Positions 45,991 to 53,997 of a stretch of 64,000 nt of DNA are shown in pieces; positions within the stretch are counted from its first letter, which is position 1, and every line of letters starts with the position of its first letter. Below the pieces are notes generated by a model, which worked only from the letters and a program-made list of their open reading frames with translations, was not told the origin of the DNA and ran no database searches. This DNA comes from Lactiplantibacillus garii. Lineage in GTDB: Bacteria; Bacillota; Bacilli; Lactobacillales; Lactobacillaceae. The position numbers and the translations under genes were made by a program. Location of the stretch: positions 1-64,000 of the forward strand of contig NZ_QWZQ01000009.1 in NCBI RefSeq assembly GCF_003885105.1. Reading direction: 5' to 3'.

Positions 45991-46004
45991 CGAACAAAAG
46001 TTCG
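45991..46004 (-). promoter_or_regulatory. LexA-like dyad upstream of recA
   Basis: CGAAC-AAAA-GTTCG is a perfect dyad and matches the SOS consensus at 12 of 14 positions, just upstream of the recA -35 box. Confidence 0.6.
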
Positions 46005-46012
46005 TATTATTT

Positions 46013-47269
46013 TTAAAGCTGGTGATCAGCCATTAGCGCGTGCCGCAACAAGTCCAAACCGACCAACACACTCCGTTCACGAATCTTTTGCCGATCACCG
46101 GCAAAGTGGTATAGCTTACCAATCGTCGGTTGATCCCGGTAAGCTAGGCCAATCCAAACCGTACCAGCCGGCTGATCCTCAAGTGCGTCCGGTCCGGCCA
46201 CGCCGGTGAAGCTCAACGCCGCATCCGTCCCCAGTTGGGCCCGGGCACCGTCCGCCATGGCAATCGCCGTCGCTTCCGACACAACGCCGTCTTGGTCAAT
46301 CGTAGCTTGGGGCACGTTTACTAACTGGTGCTTGGCCGCGTTAGCGTAGGTGACAAAGCCCCCGGGGAAGATGGCGGAAACCCCGGGCACGCCGCCAATC
46401 GTACTCTGAAATTCACCGGCTGTTAAACTTTCCGCGGCGGTAATGCTGAGCTTAGCCTTAATCATCGCGTTGATGACAACTTTGGCCAACGAGTTATCGT
46501 CGCCGTAACCATAAAAATAAGGGCCCACCTTAGCCTTAATTTGCGTTTCAACGTGGTCAAGGGCCGCCTTGGCCGCCGCCTGCGTATCAGCCTGAGCACT
46601 AATACGCAACGTGACCTCGTTCGTCTTGGCGTACGGCGCAATCGTCACACTTCCCTGTTCATCGATCATGGCCTGTAATTCGGTAACTAGTTGAGATTCA
46701 CCGATGCCAAAGAAGCGTAAGACGCGTGAATAGATTTGGGATTGTTGGCCGTAAGCCGCTTGTAATTTAGGCTTAGCCTCCGTATCAAACATCATCGTCA
46801 TTTCACGGGGTGGCCCGGGTAACAGCAAAAAGTCGGCTGAATCCGGAGACTGGTAAAAGGCCCCGACCGCTAATCCGTTATGGTTAGTGAGCGGCGTTGC
46901 GCCCTGCGGATACAGTGCCTGCAACCGGTTATTAGCCGTCATGACTTTGCCCGTTTGTTCAAAGCGGTTGGTAATGACTCGCATGGCCGCGGCGTCTTCC
47001 ACCAACGGCACGTTTAAATATTGAGCTAACGTTTGTTTTGTTAAATCATCCTTCGTCGGCCCGAGTCCCCCGGCCAAAATGACCAGGTCGTTACGTTGGG
47101 CCGCAATTTCAATCACGGTTGCTAAGCGTTTGGGGTTGTCCCCAACAACCGTTTGGTAATAACTATCAATGCCTAATTCAGCTAACCCCTGTGCAATGTG
47201 GGTACTGTTGGTATTGGTGATCTGCCCGAGTAAGATCTCGGTACCGACCGCAATAATTTCTGCTTGCAT
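46013..47269 (-). CDS. cinA: CinA, competence/damage-inducible protein (NMN amidase domain)
   Basis: 418 residues from ATG at 47269 (MQAEIIAVGTEILLGQ is the usual start). N-terminal MoCF-like domain (to about 170; GGLGPTKDDLT, PGPPREMT), middle region, and C-terminal CinA amidase domain (ITAAESLTAGEFQSTIGGVPG, FTGVAGPD). In other bacteria these domains remove ADP-ribose (COG1058) and deamidate nicotinamide mononucleotide; in streptococci CinA brings RecA to the membrane during transformation. The gene precedes recA, the conserved competence linkage. GAGGAGG lies 12 bases before the ATG. Confidence 0.92.
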   Translation of the reverse strand: MQAEIIAVGTEILLGQITNTNSTHIAQGLAELGIDSYYQTVVGDNPKRLATVIEIAAQRNDLVILAGGLGPTKDDLTKQTLAQYLNVPLVEDAAAMRVITNRFEQTGKVMTANNRLQALYPQGATPLTNHNGLAVGAFYQSPDSADFLLLPGPPREMTMMFDTEAKPKLQAAYGQQSQIYSRVLRFFGIGESQLVTELQAMIDEQGSVTIAPYAKTNEVTLRISAQADTQAAAKAALDHVETQIKAKVGPYFYGYGDDNSLAKVVINAMIKAKLSITAAESLTAGEFQSTIGGVPGVSAIFPGGFVTYANAAKHQLVNVPQATIDQDGVVSEATAIAMADGARAQLGTDAALSFTGVAGPDALEDQPAGTVWIGLAYRDQPTIGKLYHFAGDRQKIRERSVLVGLDLLRHALMADHQL

Positions 47270-47459
47270 TATAATTAAAAGCCTCCTCATAGCCATCATC
47301 AGACTATGTTCAGTATCGGCGTTAGTCCGACTAGCTTGCGACCAGCGTCTACACTAAGTATATACGAAAAAAATTTGAGCGCCCATTAAAAAGGTTGCCG
47401 TAAAAAGAGTATGGGCCAAAACGGTTAAAGCTCAGCTTCACGACTTAAATTTGCACAAA

Positions 47460-47525
47460 GACGAGCGCCATTTTGCTCGTCCGTGGTGCCGAAACGGGTG
47501 TCAAAAGCCTGTTTGTTCTGCTTAA
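47460..47525 (+). repeat. Dispersed repeat, partial copy next to copy 2
   Basis: Hairpin GACGAGC/GCTCGTC (47460-47481), then GAAACGGGTGTCAAAAG (47491-47507) and TTCTGCTTAAT, a diverged version of the core found 10 bp further on. Tandem with the full copy at 47536. Confidence 0.55.
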
Positions 47526-47535
47526 TAAAAATCAA

Positions 47536-47702
47536 GAGGCTGTGACAAAAGTCACAGCCTCTTTCCATCTCTGAATAATTATTGCCTAAACGGGTGTCAA
47601 AAGTCAGCGGGCTCCGCTTAACCCCGTATGTCAAACAATCCAAGCCCAGGATTATTCGCCATCCGCCGTTAATGCTCACCAGCTAACCGACTTTTGGCAC
47701 AC
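47536..47702 (+). repeat. Dispersed intergenic repeat, copy 2 (cinA-pgsA gap), full length
   Basis: Hairpin GAGGCTGTGAC-AAAA-GTCACAGCCTC (47536-47561); core from AAACGGGTGTCAAAAGTC (47588) to CTCCGCTTAAC (47622); 58-nt variable part; then AGCTAACCGACTTTTGGCACAC (47681-47702, written here in part as GACTTTTGGCACAC), which is the imperfect inverse of GTGTCAAAAGTC. The 47270-47716 gap contains only these repeats. Confidence 0.8.
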
Positions 47703-47716
47703 GCTGTTTACTTAGT

Positions 47717-48301
47717 CTATTTAAATCCGTCTGAAAAAACATCCCGATTCTGGACAAAATAATCGATGCCCGAGTAAATGACAAAGAATAGGCAGACGTA
47801 CAACATAATCAGCGCAAACGGCACGTGGATCGCCGCAAACAACACGTTGTTTAATAACAAAAAGATAATGGCAATCATTTGAGTCGTAGTCTTAATCTTG
47901 CCCGGCATGGCTGCTGCCATGACCTTACCATTGTTTTCAACGATCAATAACCGTAACCCGGTCACGGCCAATTCCCGACACATGATAATGGCCACAACCC
48001 AGTCCGGCGCCGCGTTTAACCGCACCAAAATAATAAAGGCCGTCATAACCAACATTTTATCCGCTAACGGATCAGCAAACTTACCAAAGTTGGTCACCAG
48101 GTGTTGGGAACGGGCAATTTTACCGTCCGCCAAGTCGGTCAACGAAGCCACTGCAAAAATGACCGTCGCCACGACCTGCGTTACGGGAATGGTCGTCCCC
48201 GCCCACACAACTTGTCCCCAACTTAATGGTAATACCATAATCAGGATAAACACGGGAATCAGAATAATACGAAAAACGGTTAACTTATTGGGTAAATTCA
48301 C
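47717..48301 (-). CDS. pgsA: Phosphatidylglycerophosphate synthase
   Basis: 194 residues, CDP-alcohol phosphatidyltransferase with about five membrane helices. The signature D(X2)DG(X2)AR(X8)G(X3)D(X3)D is intact in LTDLADGKIARSQ...FGKFADPLADK (about 54-80). Makes PG-phosphate from CDP-diacylglycerol and glycerol 3-phosphate, the first step to phosphatidylglycerol and the anchor pathway of lipoteichoic acid. It lies between rodZ and cinA, as in Bacillus and other lactobacilli; start codon 22 bp after the rodZ stop. Confidence 0.96.
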   Translation of the reverse strand: MNLPNKLTVFRIILIPVFILIMVLPLSWGQVVWAGTTIPVTQVVATVIFAVASLTDLADGKIARSQHLVTNFGKFADPLADKMLVMTAFIILVRLNAAPDWVVAIIMCRELAVTGLRLLIVENNGKVMAAAMPGKIKTTTQMIAIIFLLLNNVLFAAIHVPFALIMLYVCLFFVIYSGIDYFVQNRDVFSDGFK

Positions 48302-48323
48302 GATAATACTCCTCCGTCACGGT

Positions 48324-49199
48324 CTATTTAATGGTTAACGTAATCGTCCGGACTTGGGACGTACTATTATTCGGGTTAAAGTTAAACTTCTTCCCGTTGA
48401 TCGTAACCGACGTCGCAACCGCGTTACCAAATTGGAACTTAACCGTGGACGCGTTACTTGGTAACGTGACGGTGTGTGAGCCGTTTGCCGTCAAGGTTCC
48501 TTGCCAAGTTTGACTCCCGTTCGTTGTTACGGACGTCCAGGCCGCCTTAGTCGACTTAATGACCACCTTGTTCTTCGTTGCACCGTTAGTTAACGTGTAG
48601 GCCGTGTCGCTGCTACCGTTAGCCTTGATGGTTTGTTTGTTAGTCGTCGTCTTCTTCGAACTAGATTTAGCACTACTGCTTGCTTTAGAACTAGCTTTAC
48701 TGCTGGACTTTTTCGAACTGGAAACTTCAACCGACGAACTGGTTGCGGTTGCCGAACTAGACGTGGTGTGCGTCCGGGCAGCCATGAACCAAATGAAAAG
48801 TAGAATGATCACGACGATTGCCGTTACGATGATCGTTGGTAGGTAGTTACGAACTCGGCCGGCTGGCGTGTTAGGGTCCTCGCGGCTCGCGCTGCGGGTC
48901 AGTTGAACTTCATCTACGTTTTGGACGTAAGTTTCCGCGTGCGTGGTGGGTAATTCGTCACTGTATTCTTCCAGTAAAGAATTACCGTCCAAATCAACGG
49001 TGTCGGCGTACTGTTTCACAAACGCGCGGACGTAAAAATCGCCTGGCAACTTGTCAAACTGTTCGTCTTCAATCGCAATCAAATACCGTTTTTGAATCTT
49101 AGTAATTTGTTGCAAATCGTCAATTGTTAAACTTTTGGCGATGCGGGCCGCCTTTAGGCGTGCGCCGATCGTACTTTTTTCTTCACTATTTTCACTCAT
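48324..49199 (-). CDS. rodZ: RodZ-like cell-shape protein (YmfM)
   Basis: 291 residues from ATG at 49199 (GGAG nine bases upstream; GTG at 49214 is less likely). Cytoplasmic helix-turn-helix (STIGARLKAARIAKSLTIDD, about 10-75) of the Xre type, one membrane helix (YLPTIIVTAIVVIILLFIWF, about 125-145), a Ser/Lys-rich linker of repeated SSSKKSS/KASSK, and an extracytoplasmic DUF4115 domain (about 200-291). RodZ links MreB to the membrane. Sits in the ymfF-ymfH-ymfM-pgsA order. Confidence 0.92.
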   Translation of the reverse strand: MSENSEEKSTIGARLKAARIAKSLTIDDLQQITKIQKRYLIAIEDEQFDKLPGDFYVRAFVKQYADTVDLDGNSLLEEYSDELPTTHAETYVQNVDEVQLTRSASREDPNTPAGRVRNYLPTIIVTAIVVIILLFIWFMAARTHTTSSSATATSSSVEVSSSKKSSSKASSKASSSAKSSSKKTTTNKQTIKANGSSDTAYTLTNGATKNKVVIKSTKAAWTSVTTNGSQTWQGTLTANGSHTVTLPSNASTVKFQFGNAVATSVTINGKKFNFNPNNSTSQVRTITLTIK

Positions 49200-49285
49200 T
49201 GACCTTTTCTCCACCCTAAGTCTATTTTCATAATCTTACGAATCTTAGTATATCACAGCCACTTTAGTAAACCGTCGCCGTACCA

Positions 49286-50605
49286 TTAATTTTCAGATTT
49301 CTTTAATTCTTCCGCTTGGGGCCGAATCTGGTACTCGCTGATTGCTTGGGACTTCAATAACTGGCCCGCAACGGATTCCACGTCCGCTAAGGTTAACTGG
49401 TTAAGCACTTCCGGTTCGTCAAATAAAGTTACCGAACCAAATAACCGTTGATCGTACCGGTTAGCAATCGCTTCAAGCGAATTAGTCATGAAAACGACCC
49501 GGCCGATCATTTCTTTTTTGACTAGGGCCAGTAAGTCTTCTTGACCAGTAATGGCCGTTTGCCAATTTTCCAAGACGTCAATAACCGCCGCGTCAAACTT
49601 CGCCGGATCATCGCTTTCCCCGCTAAAGGTTAGGAAGTTAAACCCACTTTGAAGTTCAAAGTCGTAGCCAAAGGTATCGTCAATAACGCCCGCGTCGTAC
49701 AACCGCAAATAATTCTGGGACGTATCACCAAATAACATCTCGAGTAATACGTTCACGGCCGCACGGTACTTCAGGGCTGGCATTCCGGCCGTAATTGGCT
49801 GTAGGCCCTTGACCCCTACAATTGACTTGGCCCGGCTAACCGGCATTTCAATGGTCCGGTAAGGGATGATATCGTGCCCGTCTTCGGCGGTGGCCGGAAT
49901 CTTACGTTCAATGGGTTTAAAATCGGCAAACGTCTTAGCGGATTGGTTTGCTTCGATCCAACTTAAAACTTCGTCGGGGTCCAGTTTACCGACAATAAAC
50001 AGGGTCATGTTCTCGGGATGATAAAACGTCCGGTAAGCCGCGTACAAGTCCTCAGCGGTAATTTTAGCAATGGACTGCGTGGTCCCCGCAATGTCGTACT
50101 GTAATGGGTGGTTCGGGTACAAGTTACCAATCATGCCAAAGTATAACCGCCAACTGGGGTCGTCGTTATACATTTCAATTTCTTGGCCAATAATTCCCTT
50201 TTCCTTCTCGACGGTTTGCGTCGTAAAGTACGGGTCCTGTACAAAATCAAGTAACGTTTCCAGGTTCTCCTTCAGATTGCGGGTCGCTGAAAACAAGTAG
50301 CTTGTTTTAGTAAAACTCGTAAAGGCGTTGGCACTGGCACCGTATTCCCCAAACGTTTGAAATGCGTCGTGGTCGGCCTTTTCAAACATTTTGTGTTCCA
50401 AAAAGTGTGCGATACCGTCCGGAAACCGGTGCAACTCATCCCCACCAGCCGGAACAAACGTATTGTCAATCGAACCGTAGTTGGTCGTGAAGGTTGCGTA
50501 AGTTTTATGAAAGCCGGCCTTAGGAAGCATGGTCACGGTCAACCCGTTGCTCAGCTTCGTTTGGAAACAGCTTTCGTTAAATTGCTCATATTTTTTTACT
50601 TGCAT
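49286..50605 (-). CDS. ymfH: M16 family zinc peptidase (YmfH), active partner
   Basis: 439 residues. The inverted zinc motif HFLEH is present (GIAHFLEHKMFEKADHDAF, about residue 68), with the downstream Glu in EKEKGIIGQEIEMY (about 145). The C-terminal M16 domain follows (about 240-420). The upstream gene ymfF (overlap 10 bp) is a related protein without the zinc motif, so the two probably form the active/inactive heterodimer usual in M16B peptidases. Substrate unknown; relatives cleave small peptides. Confidence 0.9.
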   Translation of the reverse strand: MQVKKYEQFNESCFQTKLSNGLTVTMLPKAGFHKTYATFTTNYGSIDNTFVPAGGDELHRFPDGIAHFLEHKMFEKADHDAFQTFGEYGASANAFTSFTKTSYLFSATRNLKENLETLLDFVQDPYFTTQTVEKEKGIIGQEIEMYNDDPSWRLYFGMIGNLYPNHPLQYDIAGTTQSIAKITAEDLYAAYRTFYHPENMTLFIVGKLDPDEVLSWIEANQSAKTFADFKPIERKIPATAEDGHDIIPYRTIEMPVSRAKSIVGVKGLQPITAGMPALKYRAAVNVLLEMLFGDTSQNYLRLYDAGVIDDTFGYDFELQSGFNFLTFSGESDDPAKFDAAVIDVLENWQTAITGQEDLLALVKKEMIGRVVFMTNSLEAIANRYDQRLFGSVTLFDEPEVLNQLTLADVESVAGQLLKSQAISEYQIRPQAEELKKSEN

Positions 50606-51864
50606 GTTTGCGCCCCACTCAAGAAGAACCCGTCGTTTAGGGTTACCATCTTAGATACTTCGATAATCTGCTCCCTAGTCACCGCCTGGATCCTTTGTAA
50701 CCATTCGGCGTCCGGTAGGCTCTGTTGCGTCAAATCGTCGATCAATGCTTGAATTGCAAAGGTCCGTTGGCTATCCAAACTGGATTCAAAGTCGTTGATC
50801 AAGCCTAACTTCAACTGATCAACCAGTTCGTCGGTAAAATCACCATTTTGAATGGCCGTTAACTGTTCCCCAATAATTGCCAAAACTTGGTCGTGCTTTT
50901 TGCTATCGATCCCCGCCTGCACTTTCATCACGCCCCTAAAAGTGTCCAACGAGCTGCTGGCGTAATAGGCCAAACTAGCCTTTTCACGGACGTTCATAAA
51001 CAGTTTCGACAGTGGTGACCCACCGAATAATTCGTTAAACACGAGCGCCGCGTAATAGTGATCCCCGCGGTAAAAGACGGGCAAGTCATACCCTAAGTTC
51101 AGTTTAGCTTGACTCAAAGCTTGAATCTCGCTGTTTTCAACGTATTGGCGCCGGTTTTGATGGCGGTAGAACGGCTTGGGGCGCGCCGTTAAACGGTCGG
51201 TAAAGCCCACCGCCTGCCACTGTGCCAGGACGGCCGCCTCATCGACATCGCCCATGACAATGATGTCAATTTGGTCGTCTTTAAGCAGGGACTGATAATA
51301 GGTAAACAATTCCTTGGCCGTAATCGTTTCCAAGTCCGCCACGGTCCCGTAGCTCGGCACTTGTTGCGCCGGTTCATCTTGGAACAACGCCGCGTTTAAC
51401 CGTTGGGCAGCGTAATACTGCTTATCGTCCGCAACCGATTTAATGGCGGCCTTTAGATTGGTCACTTGCCGGTCAAACGTGGGTTGATCAAACTGGTCAC
51501 CAGTAACCAATGGTTTTAAAATAACGTTTTGTAAAAATTGAATGGCTTCGTGGGTCAGTGGCTGATCAGTCGTTAAATACTGTTCGTTGGCCACCGTTAA
51601 CGCTAAGCGTAAGTTGTGAGTCGGTCCTTTGCGACTAACTCCCGCACCGAACGCCGCACCGTACATGGCCGCTAACGCGTTCGCTAGTGCCCGCTGATCC
51701 GGATAATCCGCGGCACTCGTTTCCAATAAGTTGGAAAGTAACGCCCGCTTCGTGATGGTGTCCCGCCGCAGCGGTGCCCGGAAATTCACGATAATTTGAT
51801 TGGTTTTAAATTGATGACTCACAACCGTCGTCAATTGAACCCCTTTTGCTAACTGAGTTTGCAA
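50596..51864 (-). CDS. ymfF: M16 family non-catalytic peptidase homologue (YmfF)
   Basis: 422 residues from TTG at 51864, seven bases after AAGGAGG (the earlier ATG overlaps this site). Homologous to YmfH in domain layout (FRAPLRRDTITKR, YYAALVFNELFGGSPLSKLF, FRGVMKVQAGID), but the position of HXXEH reads LLSNLLETSAADY, so zinc ligands are missing. Expected to be the inactive subunit of a YmfF-YmfH complex. Confidence 0.88.
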   Translation of the reverse strand: MQTQLAKGVQLTTVVSHQFKTNQIIVNFRAPLRRDTITKRALLSNLLETSAADYPDQRALANALAAMYGAAFGAGVSRKGPTHNLRLALTVANEQYLTTDQPLTHEAIQFLQNVILKPLVTGDQFDQPTFDRQVTNLKAAIKSVADDKQYYAAQRLNAALFQDEPAQQVPSYGTVADLETITAKELFTYYQSLLKDDQIDIIVMGDVDEAAVLAQWQAVGFTDRLTARPKPFYRHQNRRQYVENSEIQALSQAKLNLGYDLPVFYRGDHYYAALVFNELFGGSPLSKLFMNVREKASLAYYASSSLDTFRGVMKVQAGIDSKKHDQVLAIIGEQLTAIQNGDFTDELVDQLKLGLINDFESSLDSQRTFAIQALIDDLTQQSLPDAEWLQRIQAVTREQIIEVSKMVTLNDGFFLSGAQTCK

Positions 51865-52003
51865 TTCAAATCCTCCTTGCATATGTAATAAATAATAAGC
51901 GAAAGCCCGGTTTGACGCAACTTTCCGTCCTATTGATTGTAAATTTTAATAAATCAAGGTCATTTCCAGGCAAAAATTAGATTCCCGTGAGGAGCGATTA
52001 CCG

Positions 52004-52032
52004 TTGCAAACTCAGGGTTTGTCTGCTATTCT
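52004..52032 (+). promoter_or_regulatory. Promoter of the aspartokinase gene
   Basis: TTGCAA (52004-52009), 17-bp spacer ending TGC, TATTCT (52027-52032): an extended -10 promoter. Transcription from about 52039 leaves a leader of about 27 nt. Confidence 0.65.
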
Positions 52033-52065
52033 TTTCATTATTGACAAATTGAGGAGCGATTTAAT

Positions 52066-53418
52066 GTGAAAGTAATTAAATTTGGTGGCAGTTCGTTAGC
52101 CAGCAGTACCCAACTGCAAAAAGTCCTGTCGATCGTCGAAGCTGATGACCAACGTAAATACGTGATCGTCTCGGCACCCGGGAAACGTTTCGATGGCGAT
52201 ACCAAGGTCACCGATTTGCTTATCCAGTATGCTCGTCAGACCATTCACCATCAGGATACCACCGCCGTTGTTCAGGCCATTATTGAGCGTTACGCGGAAA
52301 TTGGCCACGGGTTTAACGTCGCAGAGGACCAGCTGACCCCGATTTTTGAAACGATTCGGAACTTACCAAACCAAACGTACGCGGACAATACGTACCTCAT
52401 GGCAACCTTTAAAGCCCACGGGGAACGCCTAAACGCCCAACTCGTTGCGGCGGTCTTTCAGCAGTCCGGCTTAAACGCCCGCTACCTTGATCCGAAAGAT
52501 GCCGGCATGGTCGTTACCGACGTGCCCGATGATGCTCAGATCATTGCTAGCAGTTACGACCAGCTGGCACGGTGGGCCGATACCGATCAAATCCTGGTGA
52601 TTCCCGGTTTCTTTGCCTACAACCGTAACGGTCAAATTTGTACGTTTTCCCGTGGTGGTTCCGACATTACCGGGGCCATCGTTGCCCGTGGCGTTCACGC
52701 CGACCTCTACGAAAACTTCACCGACGTTGACGCCATCTACGCCGTTAACCCGTCGCTAGTCGAACAACCGGCCGCCATTTCAGAAATGACGTTCCGGGAA
52801 ATGCGTGAACTTTCTTACGCCGGTTTTTCCGTTTTCCACGACGAGGCGTTAATTCCGGCCATTCAGGGCGACATCACCGTGAACGTCAAAAACACGAATC
52901 ACCCGGAAGCACCGGGTACCCTGATCAAGTCTACGCGCGAACCCAACCCCCATTACCCGGTCACCGGGATTGCTAGTTCGTCTAGTTTTTGCTCGCTCTA
53001 CCTCCGCAAATATTTACTGAACAAGGAAGTCGGGCTGGGACGTAAAATTTTAACGATCCTTGAGACCCACCACATTAGTTATGAACACATGCCTTCCGGG
53101 ATCGATGACTTAACGATTATTTTTGATGAACACCAACTCACCCCGGAACTTGAAAAAACGTTGGTGGCCGAAATTTCGGCTGCGATCCACCCGGATGAGA
53201 TTTACTTCACCCACGATTACTCAATCTTGATGCTGGTTGGTGAAAGCATGCGTAACCGCGTCGGAATCATGTCCCGCGCGGCGACCGCCCTTGCTGATCA
53301 CAACATTAAATTGATCATGGTTAACCAGGGTGCCAGTGAAATTTCCATTATGTTTGGTATTCACGACCGCGACGCTGACCAAGCCGTCGTCGCCCTCTAC
53401 GACGAGTTTTTTAAATAA
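52066..53418 (+). CDS. Aspartate kinase
   Basis: 450 residues, GTG start (ATGTGA overlap in the sequence shows the start is at 52066) after GAGGAG. Kinase domain motifs KFGGSSLASS (about 5-14), RGGSDITGA (about 203) and YENFTDVDAIYAVNP; C-terminal pair of ACT domains (about 305-450; LMLVGESMRNRVGIMSRAATALADHNIKL). First step of the aspartate pathway to lysine/DAP, threonine and methionine. It is monofunctional and longer than the single-chain LysC of many lactobacilli; closest by layout to the YclM/ThrA1 group, so feedback by lysine or threonine cannot be told. No other pathway gene is adjacent. Confidence 0.92.
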   Translation: MKVIKFGGSSLASSTQLQKVLSIVEADDQRKYVIVSAPGKRFDGDTKVTDLLIQYARQTIHHQDTTAVVQAIIERYAEIGHGFNVAEDQLTPIFETIRNLPNQTYADNTYLMATFKAHGERLNAQLVAAVFQQSGLNARYLDPKDAGMVVTDVPDDAQIIASSYDQLARWADTDQILVIPGFFAYNRNGQICTFSRGGSDITGAIVARGVHADLYENFTDVDAIYAVNPSLVEQPAAISEMTFREMRELSYAGFSVFHDEALIPAIQGDITVNVKNTNHPEAPGTLIKSTREPNPHYPVTGIASSSSFCSLYLRKYLLNKEVGLGRKILTILETHHISYEHMPSGIDDLTIIFDEHQLTPELEKTLVAEISAAIHPDEIYFTHDYSILMLVGESMRNRVGIMSRAATALADHNIKLIMVNQGASEISIMFGIHDRDADQAVVALYDEFFK

Positions 53419-53497
53419 CCCCTCCCCAATAGGGAGTTAAAATTAACACCCGGGCCTTAATTGTCCGGGTGTTAATTTTTATTTAGCACGCGGCTTT

Positions 53498-53511
53498 TGA
53501 AAACGGTTTCA
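53498..53511 (+). promoter_or_regulatory. Perfect cre operator in the pspC promoter
   Basis: TGAAAACGGTTTCA matches the cre consensus at all 14 positions, ending 20 bp before the -10 box of the PspC gene. Confidence 0.75.
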
Positions 53512-53528
53512 CTAATGCTGGCTAAGTT

Positions 53529-53537
53529 TGCTATAAT
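53529..53537 (+). promoter_or_regulatory. Extended -10 promoter of the PspC gene
   Basis: TGCTATAAT (53529-53537); the -35 region lies in or next to the cre operator. Confidence 0.6.
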
Positions 53538-53622
53538 GAGCATGAATCAGTTAGACACCGCGGGGGCCGCGCTGTCTAATGAACCGTCTGACTAACGCAT
53601 TGATGATTGGAGGAGCAAGCAA

Positions 53623-53796
53623 ATGGCTTTACATAAATCACAAGACGACCGGGTCTTTTACGGGGTCTGCGGGGGCATTGCCGAAACCTTGGGAATCTCG
53701 TCAACCGTCGTTCGCCTCATCTTTTTCTTCGGTGGCAGTCTCCTTTTCTGGGTCTACCTGTACCTAGCGCTCCGCCTCCCGGACGAGTATTTGTAA
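53623..53796 (+). CDS. Small PspC-domain membrane protein
   Basis: 57 residues, with GGAGGAGCAAGCAAATG as start region. N-terminal PspC motif DRVFYGVCGGIAETLGIS (about 9-26) followed by VRLIF and one membrane helix (about 32-50, FFFGGSLLFWVYLYLALRL), ending LPDEYL. PspC proteins act in phage-shock/envelope-stress responses; short stand-alone ones in Gram-positives are poorly studied. It is a single-gene unit in a gap of minus-strand genes, with cre control suggested by its promoter. Confidence 0.88.
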   Translation: MALHKSQDDRVFYGVCGGIAETLGISSTVVRLIFFFGGSLLFWVYLYLALRLPDEYL

Positions 53797-53805
53797 GGCA
53801 GCTTT

Positions 53806-53980
53806 AAGGCGCATAAATTACTCAAAATAAACTGAGTAATTTATGCGCCTTACTGTTCCTTAGCGATGGTGCCAAGAGTCAGTTGGTCCCGCTTAACGTA
53901 AATTCGTCGACACTTTAAAGCCAGAAATAATTGCCAAATTCACGGTAATACTTACAAGCTAAACGACTTTTGGCTCACAC
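53806..53980 (+). repeat. Dispersed intergenic repeat, diverged copy after pspC
   Basis: Perfect 19-bp hairpin AAGGCGCATAAATTACTCA (53806-53824) with its complement (53833-53851), 8-nt loop; then core-like GTGCCAAGAGTCAGTTGGTC and CCGCTTAAC (to 53896); then the end motif CAAGCTAAACGACTTTTGGC (about 53955-53974). It lies between pspC and the convergent ABC operon and can act as terminator for either. Confidence 0.65.
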
Positions 53981-53997
53981 CTTTATAGAACGCTTGC

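Noticed and set aside
47425-47679. 84-codon minus-strand frame in the cinA-pgsA gap
   Set aside because: It consists of the dispersed repeat copies; hairpins and core explain the sequence.
51883-52065. Lysine riboswitch before the aspartokinase
   Set aside because: No L-box helices are visible and the leader from the best promoter is only about 27 nt.
52004-52069. A 21-codon leader ORF starting TTG at 52004, with GAGGAG upstream and its stop overlapping the aspartokinase start
   Set aside because: Its TTG is the -35 box of a good extended -10 promoter (TTGCAA, 17 bp, TATTCT), so it would not be transcribed from that promoter; codons are not rich in Lys or Thr.
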